Source: Chitinophagaceae bacterium (GTDB lineage Bacteria > Bacteroidota > Bacteroidia > Chitinophagales > Chitinophagaceae). From it: a DNA stretch of 64,000 bases. Positions within the stretch are counted from its first letter, which is position 1. Every line of letters starts with the position of its first letter. A program made the position numbers and the translations under genes. Positions 36,393 through 45,460 of the stretch are shown piece by piece. Location of the stretch: positions 22,333 to 86,332 of the forward strand of contig CANCEU010000002.1 of NCBI GenBank assembly GCA_947375185.1, read 5' to 3'. The notes beneath the pieces are model-generated. The model had not been told where the DNA came from. It searched no databases and saw only the letters and a list, made by a program, of their open reading frames with translations.

Positions 36393-36806
36393 ATGAAACA
36401 AAAAGTAGCGGTATTTAGAAAAGAGCATTTTAATGCCGCACACAGATTGTTTTGTGCAGATTGGACTGATGAAAAAAACAAGCAAGTTTTTGGTGCATGT
36501 TCCAATCCAAATTATCATGGTCACAACTATGAATTAGTAGTTCAAGTCAATGGAGTTCCAGACCCAATCACTGGATTTGTGATTAACACAAAAGACTTAA
36601 CTAAAATTGTAGATGAAGAAGTGAAGGCAAGGTTTGATCACAAAAATTTAAACTTAGATACCGAAGTATTTAAAAATTTAAATCCAACAGCCGAAAATAT
36701 TGCTATTGTGATTTACAATTTAATTAGACCAAGGATATCTGAATCACTTGATTTAAAAATTCGTCTGTATGAAACAGAAAGAAACTTTGTCGACTACCCC
36801 GCTTAA
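36393..36806 (+). CDS. 6-pyruvoyl-tetrahydropterin synthase family protein, copy 2
   Basis: This paralog of the preceding gene shares HFNAAH, the C-x5-HGHNYEL active-site motif (CSNPNYHGH), DHKNLN and TAENIA. The first copy starts 106 nt upstream of it. Having two copies with the same catalytic set suggests recent duplication followed by divergence or two related pterin or queuosine tasks. Its own -7 box implies independent control. The 3' end overlaps the ORF-track start of folE by 38 nt. Confidence 0.9.
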   Translation: MKQKVAVFRKEHFNAAHRLFCADWTDEKNKQVFGACSNPNYHGHNYELVVQVNGVPDPITGFVINTKDLTKIVDEEVKARFDHKNLNLDTEVFKNLNPTAENIAIVIYNLIRPRISESLDLKIRLYETERNFVDYPA

Positions 36807-37482
36807 GGAAGAGAAGTTGGCATTAGACAATTTATTGATTGAAGAAATGGGAGACCAGCATAAAGCAAGCTCGGTTGATACCCCTATGCGTGCTGATGCA
36901 TTTGAAAAAAATGATGAAGAAAAAATTGCAGCTATTGAGCCGCATTTTAGAGCCATCATGGAAATTTTAGGAATGGATTTGCGCGATGATAGTTTGCGCG
37001 GCACACCACTTCGTGTTGCTAAAATGTATGTGAAAGAATTATTCCAAGGATTAAATCCGGCAAATATGCCAAGTATGACATTGTTTGAAAATAAATTTCA
37101 GTACAATGAAATGTTGGTTGAAAAGAATATTAATTTTTATACAAACTGTGAGCATCACTTTGTGCCTTTCTTTGGTAAAGCACATGTCGCTTACATTAGC
37201 AGTGGTAAAGTAATAGGGTTGAGCAAATTAAATAGATTGGTTGAATATTTTTCAAAACGTCCCCAAGTGCAAGAGCGTTTAACTATGCAGGTAGGTAAGG
37301 CTTTGCAAACTGTATTGCAAACACAGGATGTAGCAATTATGATGGATGCAAAACATTTATGTGTTTCAAGTCGTGGGGTTAAAGACGATAGTTCAAATAC
37401 CATTACTAGTTTTTTTGGAGGAAAATTTCAGGAAGAAGCAACTAAAATGGAGTTTTTAAAATACATCGAAATAAAAGATTAA
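36769..37482 (+). CDS. folE: GTP cyclohydrolase I (type 1)
   Basis: FolE makes 7,8-dihydroneopterin triphosphate from GTP, the shared precursor for folate, queuosine and biopterin-like pterins. Motifs are the RGTPLRVAKMYVKELF helix, zinc ligands in NCEHHFVPFFG and LCVSSRGVKDD, and GLSKLNRLVEYFSKRPQVQERL. The start is uncertain: ATG 36769 overlaps the PTPS gene by 38 nt, while ATG 36847 would give 211 residues. Both keep the whole catalytic domain (after about residue 50). It probably forms an operon with the PTPS gene, whose substrate it makes. Confidence 0.95.
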   Translation: MKQKETLSTTPLKEEKLALDNLLIEEMGDQHKASSVDTPMRADAFEKNDEEKIAAIEPHFRAIMEILGMDLRDDSLRGTPLRVAKMYVKELFQGLNPANMPSMTLFENKFQYNEMLVEKNINFYTNCEHHFVPFFGKAHVAYISSGKVIGLSKLNRLVEYFSKRPQVQERLTMQVGKALQTVLQTQDVAIMMDAKHLCVSSRGVKDDSSNTITSFFGGKFQEEATKMEFLKYIEIKD

Positions 37483-37538
37483 GTCCTTAAGCTTAATTAA
37501 GATAGTTAGTTCATAGGGTTTGGGTTAGTTTTAGTGCA

Positions 37539-37569
37539 GGTGGAGTGAAAACTCCACCTTTTTTATTTT
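37539..37569 (+). terminator. Terminator after folE
   Basis: GGTGGAGT and ACTCCACC form an 8-bp stem closed by a GAAA tetraloop, followed by TTTTTT. Confidence 0.93.
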
Positions 37570-37583
37570 AATCATTAATACTG

Positions 37584-37591
37584 TATTTTTG
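37584..37591 (+). promoter_or_regulatory. -7 box of fabD (TATTTTTG)
   Basis: Exact TAnnTTTG match 11 nt before the ATG at 37603. Confidence 0.55.
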
Positions 37592-37602
37592 GTGCAATAA
37601 AA

Positions 37603-38505
37603 ATGAATACTATGTCAAAACACGCGTATATATTTCCAGGTCAGGGAAGTCAGTTTTCAGGAATGGGTAAAAATCTTTATGAAAATAATGAAGAAGCAAA
37701 AGCATTGTTTGAAAAGGCAAATGAAATATTAGGATTCAGAATTAGTGATATCATGTTTGAAGGAACTGATGAGCAATTAAAACAAACCAATGTAACTCAA
37801 CCTGCAGTTTTTTTACATTCAGTCATTGCCTATTTGACAATGCCACATGTAATGCCTGATATGGTTGCAGGACATTCTTTAGGAGAATTTAGTGCACTGG
37901 TTGCGAACAAAACATTGAGTTTCGAAGATGCTTTAAAATTGGTGAGTATTCGTGCAAAAGCAATGCAAGCAGCATGTGAAATTCAACCATCAACAATGGC
38001 TGCAGTTTTGGCTTTGGCAGATGAAAAAGTGGAAGAAGTTTGTGCAACTGTTTCAAAAGATAACAATGAAATAGTGGTAGCTGCAAATTATAATTGTCCT
38101 GGTCAGTTGGTTATTTCAGGGTCGCTTAAAGGTATCGAAATTGCCTGCGAACAAATGAAAGTAGCGGGTGCTAAAAGGGCATTGGTTTTACCTGTTGGTG
38201 GAGCATTTCACTCACCCTTAATGGAGCCTGCAAAAGTTGAATTAGCTGCAGCTATTGATGCTACAATTTTCAATATCCCTATTTGTCCAGTTTATCAAAA
38301 TGTGGTAGCAAAAGCGGTATTAGACCCTATTCAAATCAAGGAAAATTTAATTGCTCAGCTAACTGGTGCAGTAAAATGGACGCAAACGGTACAAAATATG
38401 GTTGCTGATGGCGCTACTCATTTCACGGAAGTGGGTCCTGGCAAGGTTTTGCAAGGATTGGTGCAAAAAATACATAAAGAAGCAGTTGTTGAGGGAGTGG
38501 CTTAA
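37603..38505 (+). CDS. fabD: Malonyl-CoA:acyl carrier protein transacylase
   Basis: FabD loads malonyl units onto ACP for fatty-acid synthesis. Motifs are IFPGQGSQFSGMG near the N terminus, the nucleophile Ser92 in GHSLGE, the substrate Arg region SIRAKAMQ, and the catalytic His in GGAFHSPLM. The start may be ATG 37603 (300 residues) or ATG 37612 (297). It is a single-gene unit between folE's terminator and a long hairpin. Confidence 0.95.
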   Translation: MNTMSKHAYIFPGQGSQFSGMGKNLYENNEEAKALFEKANEILGFRISDIMFEGTDEQLKQTNVTQPAVFLHSVIAYLTMPHVMPDMVAGHSLGEFSALVANKTLSFEDALKLVSIRAKAMQAACEIQPSTMAAVLALADEKVEEVCATVSKDNNEIVVAANYNCPGQLVISGSLKGIEIACEQMKVAGAKRALVLPVGGAFHSPLMEPAKVELAAAIDATIFNIPICPVYQNVVAKAVLDPIQIKENLIAQLTGAVKWTQTVQNMVADGATHFTEVGPGKVLQGLVQKIHKEAVVEGVA

Positions 38506-38550
38506 ATCTTAACTCCTTTTTTAACTTAGAATTTATACTAATTTTAGTAA

Positions 38551-38594
38551 TTTTAGGGCCTCTAGAGAATATTCTAGAGGCCCTAAAATTTTAG
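38551..38594 (+). terminator. 16-bp hairpin after fabD
   Basis: TTTTAGGGCCTCTAGA and TCTAGAGGCCCTAAAA form a perfect 16-bp stem around GAATAT. It follows the fabD stop by 45 nt. Only TTTTAG follows, a short T run, and the adhesin start is 14 nt beyond the stem, so it may also act in the adhesin leader. Confidence 0.75.
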
Positions 38595-38602
38595 ATGAGT
38601 TA

Positions 38603-41600
38603 GTGAAGTATTTCTATAAAATAATTAGCTTCTTTTTATTCAGTTTGTTTGTTTGTGAAATTACAAATGCACAGACTGTTGTTTTTGATATGCACACCTC
38701 AGCTACCAATAATACTATTTGTAGAAATGAGCCCTTCACATTGTATATGACTCCATTGCAAAATATTAGGTATGTTTTTCAATATTCAGAGAATGGGGGG
38801 GCTTGGACTGATTATACTAATCTTTCCTCTGATGTTAGTGCTGGTACCGAAGTTTCGCAATCTATTACACTTGTAGCAAGTACTCAATTTAGGGTCTATT
38901 ATACAACCAATACTTCAGTTGGGTCAACACCCAATACGATTGATCCAACAGTAATAAGTATTACAGTTAATCAACTTCCTTCTATTACTACCATTACAGC
39001 GGGGACTACAACAGTTTGCCAAAACTCAGATATAACTTATGCGAATTCAACTTCAAATGGTGTTTGGACTTCAAGTAATACAGGTATTGCATCAGTTGGG
39101 TCTGCTTCAGGGATTGTGCATGGTGTAAGCCAAGGAAATGCTTTAATAAAATATACAGTTACAGATCCTGTAACGGGTTGTAAAAATCAAGATGCAAAAC
39201 CAGTTACTGTGAACCCAACTCCAATGATTGCTAGTTTTTCAGATGCAGTTTGTAGTGGAATACAATACACAGTTGTACCTAGTGGATTTGTTCCAAGTGG
39301 AACTACTTTTAATTGGGGTATGCCATCTTCGAATGCACCTAATGTTGGAGATTTGACAGGGATGGCTGCGGCTGCAACAACCACCCCGCCTAATGTAAAT
39401 ACACTTTTAACTAATAATATAAATTCAGTTATTGCCGCAACTTATACTATTACCGCTACAAAAGGAGCATGTTCAAGTGTTCCATTTAATTTAACATTAT
39501 CTGTAACACCTAGACCTTATATTGCTGATCGAGTTTATACTAGCTGTAGTGGTGCTTCTTTTACTGATGGTCCAACTAATAATGGTGGTGTAGGTGGACA
39601 TGATATCGTACCTGTCGGTATCACTTATTCATGGGCTACTCCATCTGTTCCAACTGGCATTACTAATCAAGCAAGTTCAGGAGCAGGTTCGCCAACTACT
39701 TTTAGTGGATTATTAAGAAACAGTACCAATGGTATGCTTAGTGTTACTTATTTAGTAAGTACCTATAATGCAGGATGTACAGGTTCGACATATACTGAAA
39801 CCGTAAATGTAAATCCCACCCCGCGAATTGCAGCTCAATCAGCTACCATTTGCAGCAATTCAACTTTTACTGTTGCCATCACGGATGGAGGGGCTAATTT
39901 AGTACCGGCAGGAACGACCTATTCATGGTCAGCTCCTGGTGTTGGAGGAATTAATGGATTGCAGTCTGGTAGTAATGCATCGGTTATCTCAGGAACATTA
40001 TCCAATACTACCAATTCGCCAATTTCAAATATTACATATGTGGTTACTCCAACAGCTGGCACATGTAATGGACCAACGTTTAATGTGAGTGTAACAGTGA
40101 ATCCAGTTCCTATCATTTCTGATTTAGGGCCTACACAAACAGGAAGTGGTTCTACATTTAATTTCCCAATAACAGGAAGTATTGTACCGGCCGGCACAAC
40201 TTTTACTTGGGCTATTCCTACTCAACAAACTGGATTAACAGGTGGTGCAGCTTCAGGAGTTCCAACCCCCACTTCATTAACTGGAACATTAACCAATCCT
40301 ACAGGTAATTTTTTAGACGCACTATATACCATAACGCCAACTTATTTAAATTGTACTGGAAATTCTTTTACATATACAGTAAGGGTTTATCCAAAGCCAA
40401 TCATTGGGGATAAAACACTTGCACCTATTTGTAGTGGACAAAGTTTCATAGTTACACTTTCCGATGGAGCTAATGGAGATGTTGTTCCAAGTGGGACAAG
40501 CTATAGTTGGAATGCGCCTATAATAGCGGGAATAACAGGAACGGCTACGGGGACAGCTGCACCGAGTATTAGTGGGATAGTAAATAACATTACAAATTAT
40601 CCAATAGTGGTAACATATGTGGTTACTCCTTTTGCAAATCCACAATCAGGGGATCCATTCAAAATTACATTTACGGTAAATCCATTACCGTTAAGTGCAA
40701 TAGTAGTAAATGAAAATTCTGGACTTCAACCCAATGATCAAATTATTTGTAGTAATGGAAGTGCAACTTTTTCATCAGTACCAGTTGTCGGATTGCTAAC
40801 TGATTATAATTATGCATGGGCTGTTCCAGTTGGTGCTGCGGCACCTGGAAATGTGTCTACATTTACAAGTAGTAAAGCTGGCACCTATAGTTTAAGCATT
40901 ACCAATAAAACAACTGGTTGCGTTAGTGCAGTGCAAACATCAACGAGCTTGACGGTAAATATTATTCCAAACGTAGGGAGCATAACTAGCGCGGCCAACA
41001 CTTTATGTGTTGGAGCATCTTTACAATTAAATGCTGTAGGTGATAATGCAGGTGCTTCACCCTATACCTATAATTGGACTTATCCAACTATAGCAAGCGG
41101 TTCAACTACAACTAATACTTCAACAGTAAGTTTGTCAGGAGTCTCGGCAGGGAATGGAGATATTACTTATACCCTTTTGGATCAATTAGGATGTTATTCA
41201 AATAGAAGTGCTCCTTATAATGTCACTGTATATGCAAATCCTTTACAACCAATTGTTACTCCGGTTAATGTAGTGTACGATGGCTTGGCACATCAAGTAA
41301 TTGCAAATCCTGCAGCTGCACCCGTTGGGACAGATATTGTAGAATGGTATAATGCATCTTCGGGCGGGGCAGCCGTTACTCCAGTACCTTTCATAACGAA
41401 TGTTGGAACCATTACAAAATGGGCTCAAGCTAAAAATAATACAACGGGTTGTGTAAATATAAGTAGAGCAAGTGCAACCGTTACAATCACCCAAAAAGGA
41501 TTAGTGATAAAAGCCAATGATTATCAAAAACAATATGATCGCATTGTGTATTCGGGAGGAAATGGTGTTACCTATACCGATCCGGTTACTGGTGTTGGTC

Positions 41601-43951
41601 CTGGTTTTGTGAATGGAGAAACTGCATCTGTTTTAGCAGGTACTTTGACTTATGGGGGTACTGCACAAAATAAAATTAACGCAGGGAGTTATACGATTAT
41701 TCCTGGTGGATTAACTTCTTCTAATTACAATATTAGTTTTGTAGCGGGTACTTTAACCATTACTCAAAAAACAATTAGTATTTCAGGGGCAACGGTGCAG
41801 GATAAAACATATGATGCTACTGATGTTGCAAATTTGAGTGGAGGATCGCTGTCGGGTCTTATACTTGCAGATTTACCAAATGTAACTTTAAATAGATTTG
41901 CAAAATTCTCTTCAAAAAATGTAGGGTCTAATTTAGTAATCACATCAACAAGTACTTTATCAGGACCAGCTGCACCTAATTATACTTTAGATCAAACCTT
42001 AAATGTGACTGCAAGTATTATTGCAAAACATATTAATGCAATTGGTGTAATTACTGCAGATAAAATTTATGATGGAACTACTGCCGCGAATGTTTCAGGG
42101 GGTGGATTTATTACGGCAATAGCACCTGGCGCCGGTACAAGCAGCGATAAAACTCCATATATCAATGATAATATACAATTAGCTACTTCAGGATTTTTTG
42201 CTTCTAAGAATGCTGGAAATAATATTGCAATTACTTCCACTTCTACAATTACAGGAACGGACAAGGATAATTATATTTTAGATCAACCTTCTTTAACAGC
42301 AAGAAACATTACGCCTAAGACACTAAGGATGACGGGACTCGTGGTGAGTGCGCCAAAAATATATGATGCTACAATTGTTGCATCTGTCTCTGGCACGCCT
42401 GCATTATTTACGAGCGAAGCGGCAGGTACTGGTAGTGTATTGGATGGTAATCCATACACGAATGATATTGTATCAATTACAGGAACACCCATTGGGACAT
42501 ACAATTCAAAAGATGTTGCCACTGCAACTAGTGTGGGCTTTAGTGGATTAAGTTTAACAGGAGGTAATGCTGGAAATTATACTTTTGAAATACAATCAGC
42601 GGTGTCTTCAAGTATTTTAGCAAAGCGTTTGACCATGTTTGGATTAAGCGCGCCAGCTTCAAAAGGGTATGATGGTAATACAAGTTCCATTGTAAATGGA
42701 ACAGCTCAATTGCAAAATGCTGAAAATCCAAATACTGGCTCAACATCAGACGGTAAACCTTATACAGGCGATAATGTTGTAATTACGGGTACGCCTATTG
42801 GTAATTATAATAGTAAAAGTGTTGCGTTGGCTTCAAATGTTTCGTTTAGTGGACTTTCCTTAGGAGGTAGCCAAGCTTCTAATTATACATTGTCTATACA
42901 AGGAAGTGTGGCTTCTATTATTACACCACAAAATATTAATGTGGTAGCTGATGCACAGACTAAAACATATGGCAACTCGGATCCTGTATTCACTTATGTG
43001 CACGATCCTTTGGTAGCAGGTGATAGCTTTACGGGGGTATTATCAAGAGCTACAGGCGAAAATGTTGGAGTGTATCAAATTAATATAGGGTCGCTAAGTT
43101 TAGGGACTAACTATACTTTAACTTTTGTTCCGAATAATCTAACAATAACAAAAGCAAGCTTAACCATTCTTCCCGATGTGATTAATAGAACCTATGGGGA
43201 CGCGCCATTACCAACTGTAATTACTACTGGTAATTTTAAGGTGATTGGTTTGCAAAACGGTGAAATAATTAGTTCTATTACTTTAACATTGCCAACAGGT
43301 CCAGGCAGTGGAAATGATGTAATAGATGGAGCGGGTAATTATATTGGAGTAGCTAAAGCAAGTTTGCCTATTACAGGGACAATTGATTTAGCTAACTATC
43401 AAATTGTATTTTACAATGCTGATATAATTGTAGGTAAATATCCAATTACTATTACCGCTGATCCAAAACAAAAAAGAAAATCACAATTTGATCCTGCATT
43501 TACTTATCAGGTTTCAAGACCTTTGGTGAATGGGGATATAATCACAGGTACATTAACACGCGAAGCAGGAGAAGAGGTTGGGTTTTATAAAATCTTACAA
43601 GGCAGTTTAGCAATTAGCGACAACTATGATATTAATTATTTATCAGCCGATTTAGAAATATTAACAATTGAAAGAGTATTTGTTATTCCAAATGCGTTTA
43701 CGCCAAATAATGACGGGTTAAATGATCTCCTTAAAGTAATGCACAATTCAACCATCGTTTCAATCAATTATTTTAAAATATTTAATAGAGCTGGGAAACA
43801 AATATTTGATACAAAAGATATTAATGAAGGCTGGGATGGAAAAATTAATGGAAGTATTGCCGACGCTGATGCTTATTATTGGATTCTTGAATATAATACT
43901 TGGGATAATAAAGTTTTTAAAGTAAAGGGAAGCACACTTCTTGTTAAATAA
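38603..43951 (+). CDS. Large secreted multi-domain adhesin with T9SS type-B sorting domain
   Basis: The 1782-residue protein starts at GTG with a Sec signal peptide (about residues 1-23, ending NAQ); using any downstream ATG would lose it. Residues ~200-700 hold about five tandem PKD-like/Ig-like repeats with a recurring 'CSG..F.V...G..VPSGTTYSW..P' pattern. Then Ig-like domains follow to ~960. MBG-type and YDG-type beta repeats run from about 964 to 1690 (units beginning near 964, 1055, 1141, 1239, 1341, 1442, 1518 and 1612, with motifs such as KTYDATD and KTYGNSDPVF). The last ~90 residues (IPNAFTPNNDGLND ... FNRAGKQIFD) form the gliding/CHU_C type-B sorting domain. Likely exported by the T9SS and exposed on the cell surface. 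The PorP/SprF gene 5 nt downstream is its expected partner. Confidence 0.88.
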   Translation: MKYFYKIISFFLFSLFVCEITNAQTVVFDMHTSATNNTICRNEPFTLYMTPLQNIRYVFQYSENGGAWTDYTNLSSDVSAGTEVSQSITLVASTQFRVYYTTNTSVGSTPNTIDPTVISITVNQLPSITTITAGTTTVCQNSDITYANSTSNGVWTSSNTGIASVGSASGIVHGVSQGNALIKYTVTDPVTGCKNQDAKPVTVNPTPMIASFSDAVCSGIQYTVVPSGFVPSGTTFNWGMPSSNAPNVGDLTGMAAAATTTPPNVNTLLTNNINSVIAATYTITATKGACSSVPFNLTLSVTPRPYIADRVYTSCSGASFTDGPTNNGGVGGHDIVPVGITYSWATPSVPTGITNQASSGAGSPTTFSGLLRNSTNGMLSVTYLVSTYNAGCTGSTYTETVNVNPTPRIAAQSATICSNSTFTVAITDGGANLVPAGTTYSWSAPGVGGINGLQSGSNASVISGTLSNTTNSPISNITYVVTPTAGTCNGPTFNVSVTVNPVPIISDLGPTQTGSGSTFNFPITGSIVPAGTTFTWAIPTQQTGLTGGAASGVPTPTSLTGTLTNPTGNFLDALYTITPTYLNCTGNSFTYTVRVYPKPIIGDKTLAPICSGQSFIVTLSDGANGDVVPSGTSYSWNAPIIAGITGTATGTAAPSISGIVNNITNYPIVVTYVVTPFANPQSGDPFKITFTVNPLPLSAIVVNENSGLQPNDQIICSNGSATFSSVPVVGLLTDYNYAWAVPVGAAAPGNVSTFTSSKAGTYSLSITNKTTGCVSAVQTSTSLTVNIIPNVGSITSAANTLCVGASLQLNAVGDNAGASPYTYNWTYPTIASGSTTTNTSTVSLSGVSAGNGDITYTLLDQLGCYSNRSAPYNVTVYANPLQPIVTPVNVVYDGLAHQVIANPAAAPVGTDIVEWYNASSGGAAVTPVPFITNVGTITKWAQAKNNTTGCVNISRASATVTITQKGLVIKANDYQKQYDRIVYSGGNGVTYTDPVTGVGPGFVNGETASVLAGTLTYGGTAQNKINAGSYTIIPGGLTSSNYNISFVAGTLTITQKTISISGATVQDKTYDATDVANLSGGSLSGLILADLPNVTLNRFAKFSSKNVGSNLVITSTSTLSGPAAPNYTLDQTLNVTASIIAKHINAIGVITADKIYDGTTAANVSGGGFITAIAPGAGTSSDKTPYINDNIQLATSGFFASKNAGNNIAITSTSTITGTDKDNYILDQPSLTARNITPKTLRMTGLVVSAPKIYDATIVASVSGTPALFTSEAAGTGSVLDGNPYTNDIVSITGTPIGTYNSKDVATATSVGFSGLSLTGGNAGNYTFEIQSAVSSSILAKRLTMFGLSAPASKGYDGNTSSIVNGTAQLQNAENPNTGSTSDGKPYTGDNVVITGTPIGNYNSKSVALASNVSFSGLSLGGSQASNYTLSIQGSVASIITPQNINVVADAQTKTYGNSDPVFTYVHDPLVAGDSFTGVLSRATGENVGVYQINIGSLSLGTNYTLTFVPNNLTITKASLTILPDVINRTYGDAPLPTVITTGNFKVIGLQNGEIISSITLTLPTGPGSGNDVIDGAGNYIGVAKASLPITGTIDLANYQIVFYNADIIVGKYPITITADPKQKRKSQFDPAFTYQVSRPLVNGDIITGTLTREAGEEVGFYKILQGSLAISDNYDINYLSADLEILTIERVFVIPNAFTPNNDGLNDLLKVMHNSTIVSINYFKIFNRAGKQIFDTKDINEGWDGKINGSIADADAYYWILEYNTWDNKVFKVKGSTLLVK

Positions 43952-43956
43952 TTAAT

Positions 43957-44955
43957 TTGAAAAAATACCCTATCATATTATTTTCTGTTTTGCTACTATC
44001 GATTGTAAGTAATGCTCAGGATATTGTTTTGTCACAACCATTTGTGTCGAATCAATTTTTTGGACCAGCTGGTGTTGGGAATGGTATGTACACTAGTAGG
44101 ATACAAGGAAATATTAAGGAGCAAATGATTGATGGAGATAATCTTTACAGAACAATTGTTGTAGGCTATGATACAAGATTTGAGCCTGCAGAAAATACTA
44201 AAAACTTTTTAGGAATAGGGGGGCATATTATGTCAGACCAAGTTATGAATGGTGCAATGAAAAGTAATTTCGTAGCGCTTGATTTAGCTTATCATATTTT
44301 TCTTGATAATAGATTGTATAAAGATTTATCAGTTGGATTAGGGACTGTATTTGCGCAAACCACTTTGGATAAGTCTAATTTAAGGTTTGCTGATCAATAT
44401 GATCTTGCAGCAGGATATACAGGTAATGCATCCATGGAAAATTTAATACCTTATCCTTCTTCATTTTCTGCAAATGCAGGTGTCCTGTATACTAAACATA
44501 GTGACGAATCATTTTTGCAAACAGGTGGAACGGCCCTATTTTTTACTAAGCCGAACTTAACATATGCATTAACTAATACTGCGCCAGAAACCAAGTATAG
44601 AATTTTTGTAAATGCAGAAACTCCATTTTTTGCCGATTATACATTGGCATTTCATGGTAATTTCTTAAATAGAAAAGCTGGAAATCAATTTTATATAGGT
44701 GCTTCTTTAGGGGTTCCGCTCACCAATTATATGGATGAGGTAAAACGAATTTATTTTGGATGTTATTATAGAAATCAAGAGGCAGTAGTGCCAACAATCT
44801 CATTTATTTCTGATAAATATGTTGTTGGATTAAGTTATGATATTTATAATCCAAATATAACTGGAGCAAATCTTAAATTAAGTAGTTTGGAGTTATCTCT
44901 TTCAACATCTTTTGGCTCAAAGAAGACCAATTTATTTAGAACCATTTTTGACTAG
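43957..44955 (+). CDS. PorP/SprF family type IX secretion outer-membrane protein
   Basis: A 332-residue protein with a signal peptide (MKKYPIILFSVLLLSIVSNAQ) starting at TTG. The mature part is a predicted beta-barrel of the PorP/SprF family: LSQPFVSNQFFGPAGVGNG start, then alternating strands such as IGGHIMSDQVMNGAMKSNFVALDLAYH and the YVVGLSYDIYNPN segment near the C terminus. In Flavobacterium, SprF-like proteins help secretion and anchoring of the adjacent type-B adhesin (SprB). The gene lies 5 nt after the adhesin gene. Confidence 0.88.
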   Translation: MKKYPIILFSVLLLSIVSNAQDIVLSQPFVSNQFFGPAGVGNGMYTSRIQGNIKEQMIDGDNLYRTIVVGYDTRFEPAENTKNFLGIGGHIMSDQVMNGAMKSNFVALDLAYHIFLDNRLYKDLSVGLGTVFAQTTLDKSNLRFADQYDLAAGYTGNASMENLIPYPSSFSANAGVLYTKHSDESFLQTGGTALFFTKPNLTYALTNTAPETKYRIFVNAETPFFADYTLAFHGNFLNRKAGNQFYIGASLGVPLTNYMDEVKRIYFGCYYRNQEAVVPTISFISDKYVVGLSYDIYNPNITGANLKLSSLELSLSTSFGSKKTNLFRTIFD

Positions 44956-44984
44956 TTGACTAGTTGGGTTTTGTGTTAGTGAAC

Positions 44985-45434
44985 TTAGAAATCTATAGAA
45001 CAGTTTACCCATTCAGGATCAAATCCACTATTGTATTTTCGGTAAAAATTTAAAGCAGGTTCATTCCAATCCAATGCTTGCCAATTCATGCCCTTGAAGT
45101 TTTTTGCTTTTGCTTCTTTAATCAATGCATCAAATAATAAACTTCCTATTTTATTGCCACGCATTTTTTCTGATACGACTAAATCCTCTAAATACATTCT
45201 TTGGCCTTTCCATGTAGAGTAACGAATATAATATAAGGCCATGCCTTCCACTTTCCCGTTTACTTCCGCCACAAGTGCCCACCAAACAGGTTGAGCGCCA
45301 AAACCACTTTCTACAAAATGTTCAAATGAGACCACTACTTGCTCTGGTGCTTTTTCATACAATGCCAACTCGTGAATTAAGCCCATCATGCTTTCGCAAT
45401 CTTCTTTTTTAGCAGCGCGTATTTTTATCTCCAT
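44985..45434 (-). CDS. GNAT acetyltransferase, diamine/SSAT-like
   Basis: A 149-residue GNAT enzyme closely resembling spermidine/spermine N1-acetyltransferases and thialysine acetyltransferase. Shared features include IRAAKKEDCESMMGLIHELALYEK at the start, GFGAQPVWWALVAEV, MYLEDLVVSEKMRGNKIGSLL (acetyl-CoA loop R-G-x-K-I-G) and WNEPALNFYRKY. It would acetylate a polyamine or similar amine. The substrate cannot be read from the sequence. Its start lies 26 nt downstream of the PLP gene's stop on the same strand. Confidence 0.88.
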   Translation of the reverse strand: MEIKIRAAKKEDCESMMGLIHELALYEKAPEQVVVSFEHFVESGFGAQPVWWALVAEVNGKVEGMALYYIRYSTWKGQRMYLEDLVVSEKMRGNKIGSLLFDALIKEAKAKNFKGMNWQALDWNEPALNFYRKYNSGFDPEWVNCSIDF

Positions 45435-45460
45435 AATAATTTGTAAAGGGTAATTAATTT

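Noticed and set aside
39187-42746. ORFs on the minus strand and in other frames inside the adhesin gene
   Set aside because: They are shadows caused by repeat structure and low stop density; none has a family motif, a start context or a promoter.
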